Shown: positions 35,377-43,511, counted from the first letter of the stretch. The stretch: 64,000 nt of DNA from Paucibacter sp. TC2R-5 (GCF_025717605.1 NZ_JAJIRQ010000002.1:267884-331883), one strand, 5' to 3'. Numbers and translations are program-made. The notes: generated by a model not told the origin, from the sequence alone.

Positions 35377-35904
35377 ATGGACGCCATCGTCGAAGCGGCG
35401 CTGAAGAAATGGCCCAATGTGCCGCATTGCTATGGCTGGCTGGCGCTGGACGCGCGCGGCGACTGGTATATGCGCGACGAGCGTATTCAAGCGGCCGGGC
35501 CGTTTCCGCAGGTCAAGGGCAGCCGCGTCACGCATGAAAAGCTGCGCCAGTTCATTGCGCGCAATTACGCGGCGGACGAGTCGGGCTGCTGGTTTTTCCA
35601 GAACGGGCCGCAGCGCGTCTATCTGCAGCTGGAGGCCGCACCCTGGGTATTCAGGTTGGGCGCCGAGCTGCTCCAGGACGGCTTGGTGCACACCCACACA
35701 GACTTGAGTTGCAGCGTCAGCTCGACCTGGCTTGATGAGCAGGATCGCCTCTTCCTCAGCACGCCCTTGGGCCTGGGGCTGGTGCACAGCATGGACATGG
35801 ACTGGGCGGCGCGAGCCGTGGAGGCCGGCTTGTGGGAACCGCTCGCCAGCACACATGCCGAGTTACTCGGGCGGCACGGGGTGCGATTGAATCCCGGCGC
35901 TTAG
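35377..35904 (+). CDS. DUF2946-like or related conserved hypothetical protein
   Basis: 175 residues, soluble. Opening VEAALKKWPNVPHCYGWLALDARGDWYMRDE and the run WFFQNGPQRVYLQLEAAPWVFRL are, in my recollection, typical of a Burkholderiales-restricted hypothetical family that follows YheT-type hydrolases; I cannot name it with certainty. No catalytic motif is seen. ATG 35377 lies two bases after the hydrolase stop, so the genes are coupled. A terminator hairpin follows 22 bases downstream. Confidence 0.7.
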   Translation: MDAIVEAALKKWPNVPHCYGWLALDARGDWYMRDERIQAAGPFPQVKGSRVTHEKLRQFIARNYAADESGCWFFQNGPQRVYLQLEAAPWVFRLGAELLQDGLVHTHTDLSCSVSSTWLDEQDRLFLSTPLGLGLVHSMDMDWAARAVEAGLWEPLASTHAELLGRHGVRLNPGA

Positions 35905-35925
35905 ACGTACAGAAAAAAGCAGGCG

Positions 35926-35959
35926 AAAAAAAGCCGACCTCAGCGAGTCGGCCTTTTTT
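35926..35959. terminator. Bidirectional intrinsic terminator
   Basis: A-run, then stem GCCGAC (35933-35938) pairing GTCGGC (35947-35952) across an eight-base loop, then TTTTTT. The A-run makes it work for the leftward cytochrome c transcript as well. It separates the convergent hydrolase operon and cytochrome gene. Confidence 0.85.
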
Positions 35960-35973
35960 GGCGCAAAGACGCG

Positions 35974-36540
35974 TCAGTTGGCTGCCGAGGCCGCCGCTGC
36001 AGGCGCCTTAGGCTCATCAAACTTGGCGCCGCCTTGGTTGGCCATATAGACCACGGCACGGCCGATTTCGAAATCGCTGAAGTCGCCACCACCTTGCGCG
36101 CCCATCGCGTTCTTGCCCTTCAGGGCCGAGTTCAGCAAGGCCTCGTAACCAGCACCAATGCGCGGGCCCCAGGCTGCAGCGTCGGCCAGCTTCGGTGCGC
36201 CGGCCGCGCCGGTGGCGTGGCAAGCAGCGCATTGCGCCTGGAACACTTGCTCGCCGGTCTTCAGCGTAGCGACGTTGTTGGCGTCCTTCAATTCGATGCC
36301 GCCGACGGGCTGGATACGGGCCGCGACGGCCATCGCCTCAAGCGCTTCGCTGCCGGCGGCCGGCTTGGTGGCGCTTGACACGTAGTTGGCCAGCATGATG
36401 ATCACGATGATGGGCACAACGAAGGCAAAGAACACCGCCCAAGCCAGTTGTTTAGGCGTCTTGATCGGGCCTTCATGGGCCTCTTCCTCGTGAGCGTGCG
36501 CCTGAGCTTTTGCGTTCTCGTGATTGTTGTTTGCGCTCAT
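35974..36540 (-). CDS. Membrane-anchored class I c-type cytochrome (c5-like)
   Basis: 188 residues. An N-terminal cytoplasmic stretch rich in His/Glu (HAHEEEAHEGP), one membrane helix (AWAVFFAFVVPIIVIIMLANYV), then a heme domain with CAACH at residues 104-108 and the axial Met probably in GKNAMGAQGGGDFSDF or VVYMANQGG. The C-terminal tail is Ala/Pro-rich. This is the electron-carrier type often found near cytochrome oxidases, but no oxidase gene is here. ATG 36538-36540. It is followed by a bidirectional terminator. Confidence 0.86.
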   Translation of the reverse strand: MSANNNHENAKAQAHAHEEEAHEGPIKTPKQLAWAVFFAFVVPIIVIIMLANYVSSATKPAAGSEALEAMAVAARIQPVGGIELKDANNVATLKTGEQVFQAQCAACHATGAAGAPKLADAAAWGPRIGAGYEALLNSALKGKNAMGAQGGGDFSDFEIGRAVVYMANQGGAKFDEPKAPAAAASAAN

Positions 36541-36653
36541 GAAATCCTCGTTGGCCAGTTAGCCGTGTTGGGCAGAGAGAAGAAAGGCTGTGCCCCGCAA
36601 AGTCGCAGGGCGCAAAACCGGCAGATTATATCGATTGACGCGGGCCGAAAACT

Positions 36654-38024
36654 TCAGGGGCGTTGGCGCGGCGCCACCCTTGATTCCAATTCTGCCGCTT
36701 GATAGTTCGGCAGCAGCCGGCAGCCAGGGCCAAAGCGGGCCTCCATCGCCTGGCAGCGCCGCGCCACGCTGGCAGGACTGGGCTTTTCACCGCGCCCGGC
36801 CCAGCCCAACAACTCCGCCATCAAAGCCGGGTAGACCGGGTCACTCAGATAGCTGTGCTCGCCGTCGTCGCTGAAGGTCTGCACCAGTCTATCCCCCTGC
36901 CCGGCAGCCACCACCGTGCGGCGGAGCTGCGATTCCAACTCCACAAAGGCGGTCGCATCGTAAACGCCGTGCACGCTCAACATCGGCACCCCCACCCGCC
37001 CGCTGGGGTCACTGTCCAAGCCGAACTGGGTCACAGCTCGCGCATCGGCAGCGTAGCGCTGCACGCCGGCGTTCAGGGCGGCATCGTCGATCGAGCCGCT
37101 GTAACGCGCACCGATATTGCCCCAGGGGCTCAAGCCGCCGGTGCGCTTTTGCACCACGTCTTGAAAATGCCAGGTCGCCCAATTCAAGTGCCCCAGCACG
37201 GAACGCTCCGGGATTTGAAGCACGTTCACAACAGTATGCAAACGCGCCTGCTGCTCGGGTGTGCGCTTTGGCACGGGCGTCGCCAAACCTAAGCAACTGT
37301 CTGCACGGGCGGCCAAGTCGGCCCGCGTCAGCGTGGCGCCCGCCGGCAAGCCCATCCACAAGGGGTATTGCGCCTCGTCGGGCCGCGGATGATTGCCGCA
37401 CAGGTATTGATAGATCACGCGCAAATCGAGCCTGAAATCGTAGGACCGGGTGCCGCCGCCGAGTACGCCGTTGCTGAGCAGCACGCCGTCATAGGCCGGC
37501 CTTGGCTGGCCGGGCGCGGCATAGCGCTCGGCCGCCTTGAGCGCCACGCCTGCGCCCCAGGACTGGCCGTGCAGAATGGTCGTCGTCGGCTGGGCGATAT
37601 GCGTGACAAAAATCTGCCGCAGCCTTTCGGTATCGGCCGCCGCCGCGCTGACAGCCACGCCGCCCTGTGCAAAGGTCGAGCCCGCCCAGGCATAACCCGC
37701 CTTGACCATGATGGCCCAGCGCTTCAGGTCCTCGGCCGCGCGTTCGGCCTTGGGAGGTCCCAACTCCGGCCCGCCATGCGCATGCAAGACCAGTACGCCG
37801 CCCCAGTCCCTGGGGATCGCGATCAGATAGAAGGCCCCGGCCGAGTCCTGCCCGCCCAGGCAGCGCGTGCCTGCGGCCAAGCCGGCCGGGCACTCATGCA
37901 CCTGCGGGGCCGCCTCGGCGAGGGGCGGTGGTAGTGGCGAAGGCAGGCGCGGGCCGCTGCAGCCGAGCAACAGTTGCAAGGCCAATAGCGCGCCGGCACC
38001 ACGCATGATCCGAGCCATGCTCAT
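36654..38024 (-). CDS. Secreted lipoprotein with alpha/beta hydrolase fold
   Basis: 456 residues. Lipoprotein signal (ALLALQLLLGCSG, Cys at about residue 22), then HAHGGPELGPPKAERAAEDL, the nucleophile elbow in LHGQSWGAGVALKAAERYA (Ser in G-Q-S-W-G) and SVHGVYDATAFVELES plus FSDDGEHSYLS supplying Asp and His. It resembles large exported hydrolases annotated as alpha/beta hydrolase in proteobacteria; substrate unknown. ATG 38022-38024, five bases after the stop of the SGNH PEP-CTERM gene, so they form an operon. Confidence 0.78.
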   Translation of the reverse strand: MSMARIMRGAGALLALQLLLGCSGPRLPSPLPPPLAEAAPQVHECPAGLAAGTRCLGGQDSAGAFYLIAIPRDWGGVLVLHAHGGPELGPPKAERAAEDLKRWAIMVKAGYAWAGSTFAQGGVAVSAAAADTERLRQIFVTHIAQPTTTILHGQSWGAGVALKAAERYAAPGQPRPAYDGVLLSNGVLGGGTRSYDFRLDLRVIYQYLCGNHPRPDEAQYPLWMGLPAGATLTRADLAARADSCLGLATPVPKRTPEQQARLHTVVNVLQIPERSVLGHLNWATWHFQDVVQKRTGGLSPWGNIGARYSGSIDDAALNAGVQRYAADARAVTQFGLDSDPSGRVGVPMLSVHGVYDATAFVELESQLRRTVVAAGQGDRLVQTFSDDGEHSYLSDPVYPALMAELLGWAGRGEKPSPASVARRCQAMEARFGPGCRLLPNYQAAELESRVAPRQRP

Positions 38025-38028
38025 CGCC

Positions 38029-39300
38029 TCAAGCCTTGGCTTGACGTGTGCGCAAGCCAAGCAAAAGCAGGCCGGCCAAACTCAAGCCCCAAGTGGCCGG
38101 CTCGGGCACCGCCACGGCGAAGCCCAATTGCGCCGCCGCCACGCCTTGCAGCGCCCAGGCCGCATCGGCGCTGATGCCGAGGTCGGCGGCCGCCTGCTCC
38201 TGCCTACCCAGGCTTTGCGGGTCCAGGCCGGTGATGCTGCCGAACAGGGTCAAGGCACTCAGGTAGGAGCCGTATTTGCTGGCGTGGGTGCGGTCCAACC
38301 ACCACAAATTCATACGGCCATCGCTCGGTTCGACATACAGGCCGTTGGCATCGTAGAAGCCCTGGCCCAAGGCCAGACCTTGATCGACAGCGCGCTGAAA
38401 CGCGTCGCCCACTGGCACCACGCCGGCAAAGCCGCTGTTGCTGGCCGCCTTATCGAAGAAAGACTTGTGCAGATCAGCCGTCATGCCAGCCAGGCTGCCG
38501 TAATAGAGCGTCGCCGCGCCGCCGGCGCTGCTGGTGTCGACGATGGGCGCGCCGTTGGGCGTGGTCTTGTCGGGCGTGGTGATTTTGTGCGCCTCGACCA
38601 TATCGGGCCGGGCCCAGCTTTGCTCCAGATAGATCTGCGTATTGGCGTTGGCGTTGTTGTTCTTCGGAATCACACGGCTGAGATTGCAGCTGGCGCTGCT
38701 CAGGCCGGTGGCCATACAGGCTGCGAGGCTGCCGAAGAGCTGTGCCTCGGTATAGGTCTGAGCCGCGCCGTTGTGGATGAAGCGCTCAAACTGATCGGCA
38801 TAGGCGTTGAAAGTGGCGAGGTTGGCATTTTTGCCCTTGCCGGACGGCAGCGCCGCATCGCTTTGCTCCTGCAAGACCACCTTGCTCCAGTTTTGAGAGG
38901 CCACATTGCCGCGCAAGTCCCAGGTGGCGTTGGCGGTGTTGAGAAACTGGCCGCGCAGCGAAGCGGCGTTGCGGGTGGACAGTGAAACTTCGTAATCAAG
39001 CCCGGCCTGGTCGGTCATCTTCTTGAACACCCCTGGCACCCCGCCCCAAGGATGCTGTTCGAAGGAACCAAAGCCGGCTGTACCCACCGGGTAGCTGTTG
39101 GTGCCGCTGGGGTTGATCGCATTGAAAGCGGCGGTCAGGTCATGAACCTTGGCCGCGTTGTAACTCATCACGGGGTCAACCCGGCCGAAGGTGTAGCTGT
39201 TGCCGACGAACAAAATCGTCGTTGGCGCGGCCAAGGCGGCCGCACCCGCGCTCAAGCAGATCAAACCGAGGGCGGATTGGCGCAAAAAGGACAGTGTCAT
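38029..39300 (-). CDS. SGNH-like hydrolase with PEP-CTERM signal
   Basis: 423 residues. Signal peptide ending AALAAP. The GNSYT block places the nucleophile Ser at residue 35 (LFVGNSYTFGR); QEQSDAALPSGKGKN and the C-terminal LDRTHASKYGSYLSALTLFG give Asp and His. C-terminus VPEPATWGLSLAGLLLLGL then basic residues is a PEP-CTERM signal. The catalytic variant GNSY instead of GDSL resembles DUF4886-type hydrolases. ATG 39298-39300 is the start with the signal peptide. Divergent from a LysR gene across 111 bases. Confidence 0.83.
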   Translation of the reverse strand: MTLSFLRQSALGLICLSAGAAALAAPTTILFVGNSYTFGRVDPVMSYNAAKVHDLTAAFNAINPSGTNSYPVGTAGFGSFEQHPWGGVPGVFKKMTDQAGLDYEVSLSTRNAASLRGQFLNTANATWDLRGNVASQNWSKVVLQEQSDAALPSGKGKNANLATFNAYADQFERFIHNGAAQTYTEAQLFGSLAACMATGLSSASCNLSRVIPKNNNANANTQIYLEQSWARPDMVEAHKITTPDKTTPNGAPIVDTSSAGGAATLYYGSLAGMTADLHKSFFDKAASNSGFAGVVPVGDAFQRAVDQGLALGQGFYDANGLYVEPSDGRMNLWWLDRTHASKYGSYLSALTLFGSITGLDPQSLGRQEQAAADLGISADAAWALQGVAAAQLGFAVAVPEPATWGLSLAGLLLLGLRTRQAKA

Positions 39301-39389
39301 GTCTTGTCTCCATTTCTTATGGTCTGCGCTCAAGCCGGCGCTGGCCGACTATGGACAGGAAGGCACACAAGGTCAAATATACTGAAATC

Positions 39390-39402
39390 GTCTTTTCAAG
39401 AC
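39390..39402. promoter_or_regulatory. Palindrome GTCTT-TTC-AAGAC, possible LysR operator
   Basis: A 13-base perfect dyad located ten bases before the LysR start codon, in an AT-rich intergenic stretch (AAATATACTG upstream, TTTTTAAATATG downstream). Position is suitable for autorepression and for control of the divergent SGNH gene. Only its symmetry and location support it. Confidence 0.35.
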
Positions 39403-39411
39403 TTTTTAAAT

Positions 39412-40338
39412 ATGACAACGACCGCACTTCCGCTGGACTTGCGCCTGCTGCGCTACTTTCAAGCCGTTGCCGAAGAAGGCCATATGACGCGGGCCGCCGC
39501 GCGCCTGGGCCTGCAGCAGCCGCCCTTGAGCCAGCAGATCAAGGCGCTGGAGTTGCAACTGGGCTTGCAGTTATTCGAGCGCCACCCCAAGGGCGTCAGG
39601 CTGACCGAAGCCGGCCGCTTGCTGCAGGCCGAGGTGGCCAAAATCCTGCAAGACATGGCCGATATGCAACAGCGCATGGCCCGACTGGCGCAGGGCGAGC
39701 AGGGGCGTGTGGCCTTGGGCTTCACCAGTTCGGCCGCAGCGCATCGCTTCACGCCGGCCGCGCTGCGCGAATGCCGGCGCCGCTACCCCGCCATCTCGCT
39801 GGAGTTGAGCGAGGCCAATGCCGCCGACATCACCGCCGCCGTGCTGGCCCACAGGCTCGACTGCGGCCTGATCCGCGTGCCGGTGAGCGAGCCGGAGGAA
39901 CTGCTGTTCGAGACCTTGTTCCGCGAACCAGTGCTGTTGGCGCTGCCGGTCGACCACCCACTTTTACAAGGTCGGCCACCCCAGCCACGCCTGAGCTTGA
40001 CCGACCTAGACGGCGAAGCCCTGATCCTTGCACGCCGCCCCGGTGCGCCCGGTCTGTATGCCAATTTGCTCGAGCAATGCCGGGCACTGGGCGTCACGCC
40101 GCGCATCGCGGCAGAGGTCGACCGCATGATGAGCAATCTCAACCTGGTCGCCGCCGGTGCCGGCATCAGCGTGGTGCCCGCATCCATGCAGGGCACTCAT
40201 CCGGAAGCGATCGTTTACTGCCCGCTGAAGGAAGCCGATCTGCTCGACGCGCCCATGACCTTGGTGCGGCGGCGCACCCAGCCGGCCGGCGCCGTGGCAA
40301 CTTTTTTGGCCTTGCTGGCCGAGTCGGTCGCAGGCTGA
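39412..40338 (+). CDS. LysR-family transcriptional regulator
   Basis: 308 residues. HTH (LRLLRYFQAVAEEGHMTRAA and QPPLSQQIKALELQLGLQLF) of the group related to BenM/CatM/ClcR, followed by an effector domain with GRVALGFTSSAAAHRFTPAAL, as in CatM-type regulators. ATG 39412. Divergent from the SGNH/lipoprotein hydrolase operon and likely its regulator. The tRNA-Arg gene follows 55 bases later. Confidence 0.86.
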   Translation: MTTTALPLDLRLLRYFQAVAEEGHMTRAAARLGLQQPPLSQQIKALELQLGLQLFERHPKGVRLTEAGRLLQAEVAKILQDMADMQQRMARLAQGEQGRVALGFTSSAAAHRFTPAALRECRRRYPAISLELSEANAADITAAVLAHRLDCGLIRVPVSEPEELLFETLFREPVLLALPVDHPLLQGRPPQPRLSLTDLDGEALILARRPGAPGLYANLLEQCRALGVTPRIAAEVDRMMSNLNLVAAGAGISVVPASMQGTHPEAIVYCPLKEADLLDAPMTLVRRRTQPAGAVATFLALLAESVAG

Positions 40339-40392
40339 GTCGGCCAGCCAGACCGGCCCTCGCCGACGCGGGTTAGAATGCCGCTCCAGTCA

Positions 40393-40467
40393 GCGACCGT
40401 GGTGAAGTGGATATCATTGGGCCCTCCGAAGGCTTAGGCGCAAGTTCGATTCTTGCCGGTCGCACCA
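40393..40467 (+). tRNA. tRNA-Arg(CCG)
   Basis: 75 bases including encoded CCA. The acceptor stem GCGACCG pairs CGGTCGC; D-arm GTGA/TCAT with an eight-base loop; anticodon stem GGGCC/GGCTT with loop CTCCGAA, giving anticodon CCG at 40426-40428 (reads CGG); variable loop AGGC; T-arm GCAAG-TTCGATT-CTTGC; discriminator A then CCA. All arm lengths are standard. Followed by an intrinsic terminator. Confidence 0.95.
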
Positions 40468-40499
40468 GATTAGTGAATCACGATGGTTCACAAAGCATC

Positions 40500-40535
40500 A
40501 AGCCCCCAAGTAAATCAACGACTTAGGGGCTTTTT
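40500..40535 (+). terminator. Intrinsic terminator after tRNA-Arg
   Basis: AAGCCCC...AAGT pairs ACTTAGGGGCTT across the loop AAATCAACG, followed by TTTTTC. The stem is about ten pairs with one bulge. It ends the tRNA transcript 33 bases after CCA. Confidence 0.85.
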
Positions 40536-40702
40536 CTTTGTCACCTTGCGTCACGTTTGGGCCAGGCAGAGCGTTGCTTGTGAGGGCAAATGCCGGGGTA
40601 GAAGACGGGCTCCGTAGATTGAGCAGCATCTAGGCGTTCGAAAGGTCGATTGCGCGGCTTGAGTCCCCCGGGAGCTACGTGCATGCCATCAGCCGGCAGC
40701 CC

Positions 40703-41701
40703 CTACGTCCAGCGCGGATCCTCGAAGAAGGAGACGGTCAGCCAAGCCTCATCCAATGAAATGCCGATGGCAGCGCGGATCTCCTCGCGCAGCTGGTCCT
40801 GCTGCGCAATGCGCTGCACCGTGAAGCGCGGGCCGACCACGAAGTCGATCTCCACGAACACCGTGCGACCGGTACGCACCACATGGTGTGTGGCGCTGAC
40901 GATGTCGTGCCGTGCCCGCAGGTCGGCCAGCACCACATCAATCCGCTGCACCAGTTCGTCTTCCGGTACAGCCATGCGCAGCACCTCGCGCAGGCTCTCG
41001 CGCAGGATGTCGATCGGCACCAGCAGAAACAGCAACGACAGCACCGTCACCATCGCCGGGTCAGCATAGCGGGCCCACAGGCTGTGCTGCGGCTCGGGCA
41101 GCAGCGGCAGGACCGCGAAGCCGGCAAAGGTGACCAGGCTGAACGCCGCATCCATCAGCCATTCCTTGGCGTCATTCAGCATCAGCTGCGAACCAATGCG
41201 CCGCGCCAGCACCCACTCCCACGCACCGGCGGCCAAGCAGAACAGCGCAGTGGCCACCGCGAACAGGATCACGCCCTCGGCATCGGTCTCGTGACCGCCG
41301 TGGCGCATGCCCTCGATGCCGTTGAGTGCCGCGTAGAGGCACATCAGCAACATGAACACGCCGTTCACTGTGTGAACCAGCGGTTCCACATGCGCGTAGC
41401 CGAAGGGAAAGCGCCGGTCCTCGGGGCGCACGACCAGACGGGCTGCCAGCAGGCTCAGCCCGCCGCTAACCGCGCTCAACATCGAGAACACCCCGTTCAG
41501 GATGACGATGTCCGAATCGATAATCAGGCCCCAGATCACGCTTCCGCCAGCCAATACCAGCACGCCCACCACGGACAGCAGCAGGGCGCGCTGCTCGAGG
41601 CGGTTGCCGTCGCTGCCGCGTGGCGCGGCCTGGCGTGTGCGGCCGGACCCGCTCTTGCCGGCTTGGGCGGGGGCGGTCGCAGAGGAAGTCATGGTCATCA
41701 T
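40703..41701 (-). CDS. CDF-family cation transporter with altered metal site
   Basis: 332 residues. The family signature RFPFGYAHVEPLVHTVNGVFML (near 97-118) and about six membrane helices, then a C-terminal cytoplasmic domain (VLADLRARHDIVSATHHVVR, FVEIDFVVG) identify a cation diffusion facilitator. By my alignment to YiiP, site-A residues Asp45, Asp49 and His153 are Phe72, Ser76 and Glu180 here, with only Asp157 kept as Asp184. Zinc export by the standard mechanism is therefore doubtful. The gene is isolated in a region after tRNA-Arg that lacks any other convincing gene. ATG 41699-41701 (two adjacent). Confidence 0.8.
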   Translation of the reverse strand: MMTMTSSATAPAQAGKSGSGRTRQAAPRGSDGNRLEQRALLLSVVGVLVLAGGSVIWGLIIDSDIVILNGVFSMLSAVSGGLSLLAARLVVRPEDRRFPFGYAHVEPLVHTVNGVFMLLMCLYAALNGIEGMRHGGHETDAEGVILFAVATALFCLAAGAWEWVLARRIGSQLMLNDAKEWLMDAAFSLVTFAGFAVLPLLPEPQHSLWARYADPAMVTVLSLLFLLVPIDILRESLREVLRMAVPEDELVQRIDVVLADLRARHDIVSATHHVVRTGRTVFVEIDFVVGPRFTVQRIAQQDQLREEIRAAIGISLDEAWLTVSFFEDPRWT

Positions 41702-42187
41702 CGGTGCGGGTCGGACGTTTAGGTTGATGGCACTCGGCCTGGTCCTTTCCCCGGCTGTGCCGCAGAGCGCGCAGTCCGTCTCGAAGCACTGTGGGGCTGC
41801 TCAGGGCTGGCTCACTCCCGCACCTTGCCATGGCACTGTTGGCGAACGACGCCGGGGCGAACTTGGCGCAGGCATCTTACCGAAATGCAGTTGCCGGGAG
41901 CCAGGACTTGCAGGGCAAGCAGATACAGGTCCCAAATGCTGCCGGTGGGTTCGCCAGTTCGGCACTACCCCGAGGGACAGGTCGTTTCTCGACCCTGCAA
42001 GCGTTGCGTTGTTCTGCTCGTCATGGGCGCGTCGCATGTCACAGACCGCTGCGAGCCTGCCAGACAATGTCGCCTAGGACGAGGTCAGAGATGTCGGCTT
42101 TGCGGCTGAGAAATTGACCTTGTGCCTGGCAGCCACGGTGAAGTTTTGCTGTGGAGCGGTCGAATCTCTTATGCCTAACGGCGCTGC

Positions 42188-42218
42188 TTGAGTCTCGGGC
42201 ACCAAGCCCCGGACTCAA
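42188..42218. repeat. Long imperfect hairpin next to GCCTAAC
   Basis: TTGAGTCTCGGGC pairs with GCCCCGGACTCAA (one mismatch in 13) across loop ACCAA. GCCTAAC lies nine bases before it (42173-42179), which reads GTTAGGC on the other strand. There is no T-run, so it is not a simple terminator. See findings for the integron attC idea. Confidence 0.5.
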
Positions 42219-42279
42219 TCGGGCAAAAAACTCATCATGACCTCTTGAGTGGCCTTGTCGGCCCCATGTCGAGACCGAG

Positions 42280-42546
42280 ATGAGCGAGACAGAGAAGCTC
42301 TCGTTGCTGATGCTGGGCCAGGGCCTGGGCGAGGTGCGCGAAACCATCCTTCGTCTGGGCACGCAGCTGTGCTGCGTCGGCTACGAGCGCGGACTCAACT
42401 CCACCACAGGCAATTGGCAGCTGATCTACCGCATAGCCCGCGCTTCGCGCTGCGCGCGCAATAAGGCAGATTTCCTATCCGTGGCGCCCTGTTCCTTGTG
42501 GCGAGCGACGATTCCACCGGAGCGCCGGCACCGCGCAGCACGGTGA
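42280..42546 (+). CDS. Possible small protein, doubtful
   Basis: 88 codons from ATG 42280. The first 50 residues (SETEKLSLLMLGQGLGEVRE, then TILRLGTQLCCVGYERGLN) are plausible helical protein. The remainder (RASRCARNKADFLSV then many Arg) looks like out-of-frame DNA, so if real it is probably a truncated N-terminus. There is no good ribosome site. I recognise no family. Confidence 0.25.
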   Translation: MSETEKLSLLMLGQGLGEVRETILRLGTQLCCVGYERGLNSTTGNWQLIYRIARASRCARNKADFLSVAPCSLWRATIPPERRHRAAR

Positions 42547-42585
42547 AAAACCCCCAAGTCGACCCATGACTTGAGGGCTATTTTC
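42546..42585 (-). terminator. Terminator of the ECF sigma operon
   Basis: On the minus strand CCCTCAAGTC pairs with GACTTGGGGG (one mismatch) across ATGGGTC, followed by TTTTT. It lies 32 bases after the anti-sigma stop. On the plus strand the same stem is followed by TATTTT, so it may work in both directions. Confidence 0.8.
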
Positions 42586-42616
42586 ATTCATGTGTGGCAT
42601 GCGCCACCGCCGGCAC

Positions 42617-42808
42617 TCACTCCCCGGAATAGCCACGCCAGCGCGCCGAGGCCTTACTCATCAGTTCGACTTGCTTGCCGAAGTTGGTGCAGGCCTTGCA
42701 GATCAGGAAATGCGCTCGGACGGCGAGCTTCTCGCTGGAGCGCAGCGGGCGCTCTTCGCCCTCCAGCACCAGGCGGGTGACTTCTCTGCAGTTGGGCAGG
42801 CCCATCAT
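42617..42808 (-). CDS. Small zinc-finger (zf-HC2) anti-sigma factor candidate
   Basis: 63 residues. Opens MMGLPNCREVTRLVLEGEERPL and carries His31-x3-Cys35-x2-Cys38 in VRAHFLICKACTNFG, matching the zf-HC2 anti-sigma HxxxCxxC motif with the preceding Cys7. There is no membrane helix, so it would act in the cytoplasm. Start (42806-42808) overlaps the ECF sigma stop by four bases, so they are coupled. It probably holds the neighbouring sigma factor inactive and may sense redox state or zinc. Confidence 0.82.
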   Translation of the reverse strand: MMGLPNCREVTRLVLEGEERPLRSSEKLAVRAHFLICKACTNFGKQVELMSKASARWRGYSGE

Positions 42809-43377
42809 GAGGCAGCCCCTGCCTGCAATTCCTGCGCGTCAAACCAGTTCAGCTGCAGGCATTCGCGCAGGCGCAGGCGCGCCCGGTGCAACATGACCCA
42901 CAGATTGCTCGGGCTGATGCTCAGCTGCTGGCAAATTTCCTCGGTATCCAATTCCAACCATTCACGCATCATGAAGAGCCGACCTTGCTGGCCGGGCAGA
43001 TGCTCAACGCAGGCTTCCATCACTTTCATGAAGTCCACCTGGCGCAGGCAGTGATCGGGGTCGCCCCAGTCCTTGGGCCGCTCACGCCAGTGACCATCGG
43101 CGCTGAAGAGCTCATCGTCCAAGTCCTCGCCGTCTTCTGGGGTGCTGGACATTTCGCGGCAGTTGCGGCGGATCTGGTCGACCAGTTTGTGCTTGAGGAT
43201 GCCGATCAGCCAGGTCTTGAGCTGGGATTGGCCGCCAAAGCTTTGCGGCTTCTCGATCGCCGCCAGCAGCGTCTCGGAAACCGCGTCTTCGGCCCAGGCC
43301 GCATTGCGCAGCTGCAGCTGCGCAAACTTCAGCAGCTGCGGGCGGAGCAGGTTCAATTGGGCGGCGATGTCGTTCAT
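42805..43377 (-). CDS. ECF-type RNA polymerase sigma factor
   Basis: 190 residues. Region 2 (AEDAVSETLLAAIEKPQSFG, LKTWLIGILKHKLVDQIRR) and region 4 (TEEICQQLSISPSNLWVMLHRARLRLREC) are clear. The insert between them (SSTPEDGEDLDDELFSADGHW) is longer than usual. It is coupled to the zf-HC2 gene and divergent from cytochrome b561, which is a likely target. An inverted GTGTAAACAC lies at 43411-43420 in the intergenic region. Confidence 0.9.
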   Translation of the reverse strand: MNDIAAQLNLLRPQLLKFAQLQLRNAAWAEDAVSETLLAAIEKPQSFGGQSQLKTWLIGILKHKLVDQIRRNCREMSSTPEDGEDLDDELFSADGHWRERPKDWGDPDHCLRQVDFMKVMEACVEHLPGQQGRLFMMREWLELDTEEICQQLSISPSNLWVMLHRARLRLRECLQLNWFDAQELQAGAAS

Positions 43378-43511
43378 GACCTAAGGCGAGTCCCGGCAAG
43401 TTTGTGCGCAGTGTAAACACAGCGTGCTCTGAGGCCGAAAGTGAAGCCATGTGACCTTCAGCCCCTTCAACAAAGAGTGCCAGAATCGCCCCAAACCCAA
43501 ACTAACCCTAT

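Larger units (their letters stand above)
41702..42616. other. About 0.9 kb without a convincing gene
   Basis: Between the CDF gene and the anti-sigma gene I find only short frames. The longest (41791-42117, 108 codons; 42280-42546, 88 codons) lack recognisable motifs or conserved-looking composition. It holds an imperfect 13-pair hairpin at 42188-42218 and a terminator at 42546-42585. The codon bias of the short frames is not that of neighbouring genes. It may be decayed accessory DNA inserted after the tRNA. Confidence 0.6.

Noticed and set aside
41791-42117. 108-codon frame after the CDF gene
   Set aside because: No ribosome site, motif-free, and several overlapping frames of similar quality.
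42505-42540. A tRNA 3' end-like stretch (GACGATTCCACC...GGCACC)
   Set aside because: No acceptor or T-stem pairing can be formed; resemblance is limited to a few bases.
40500-42585. The hairpins at 40500-40535 and 42546-42585 as the direct repeats of an integrated element
   Set aside because: Their stems are similar (C-run, AAGT, ACTT, G-run), but each is explained as an intrinsic terminator of an adjacent transcript.
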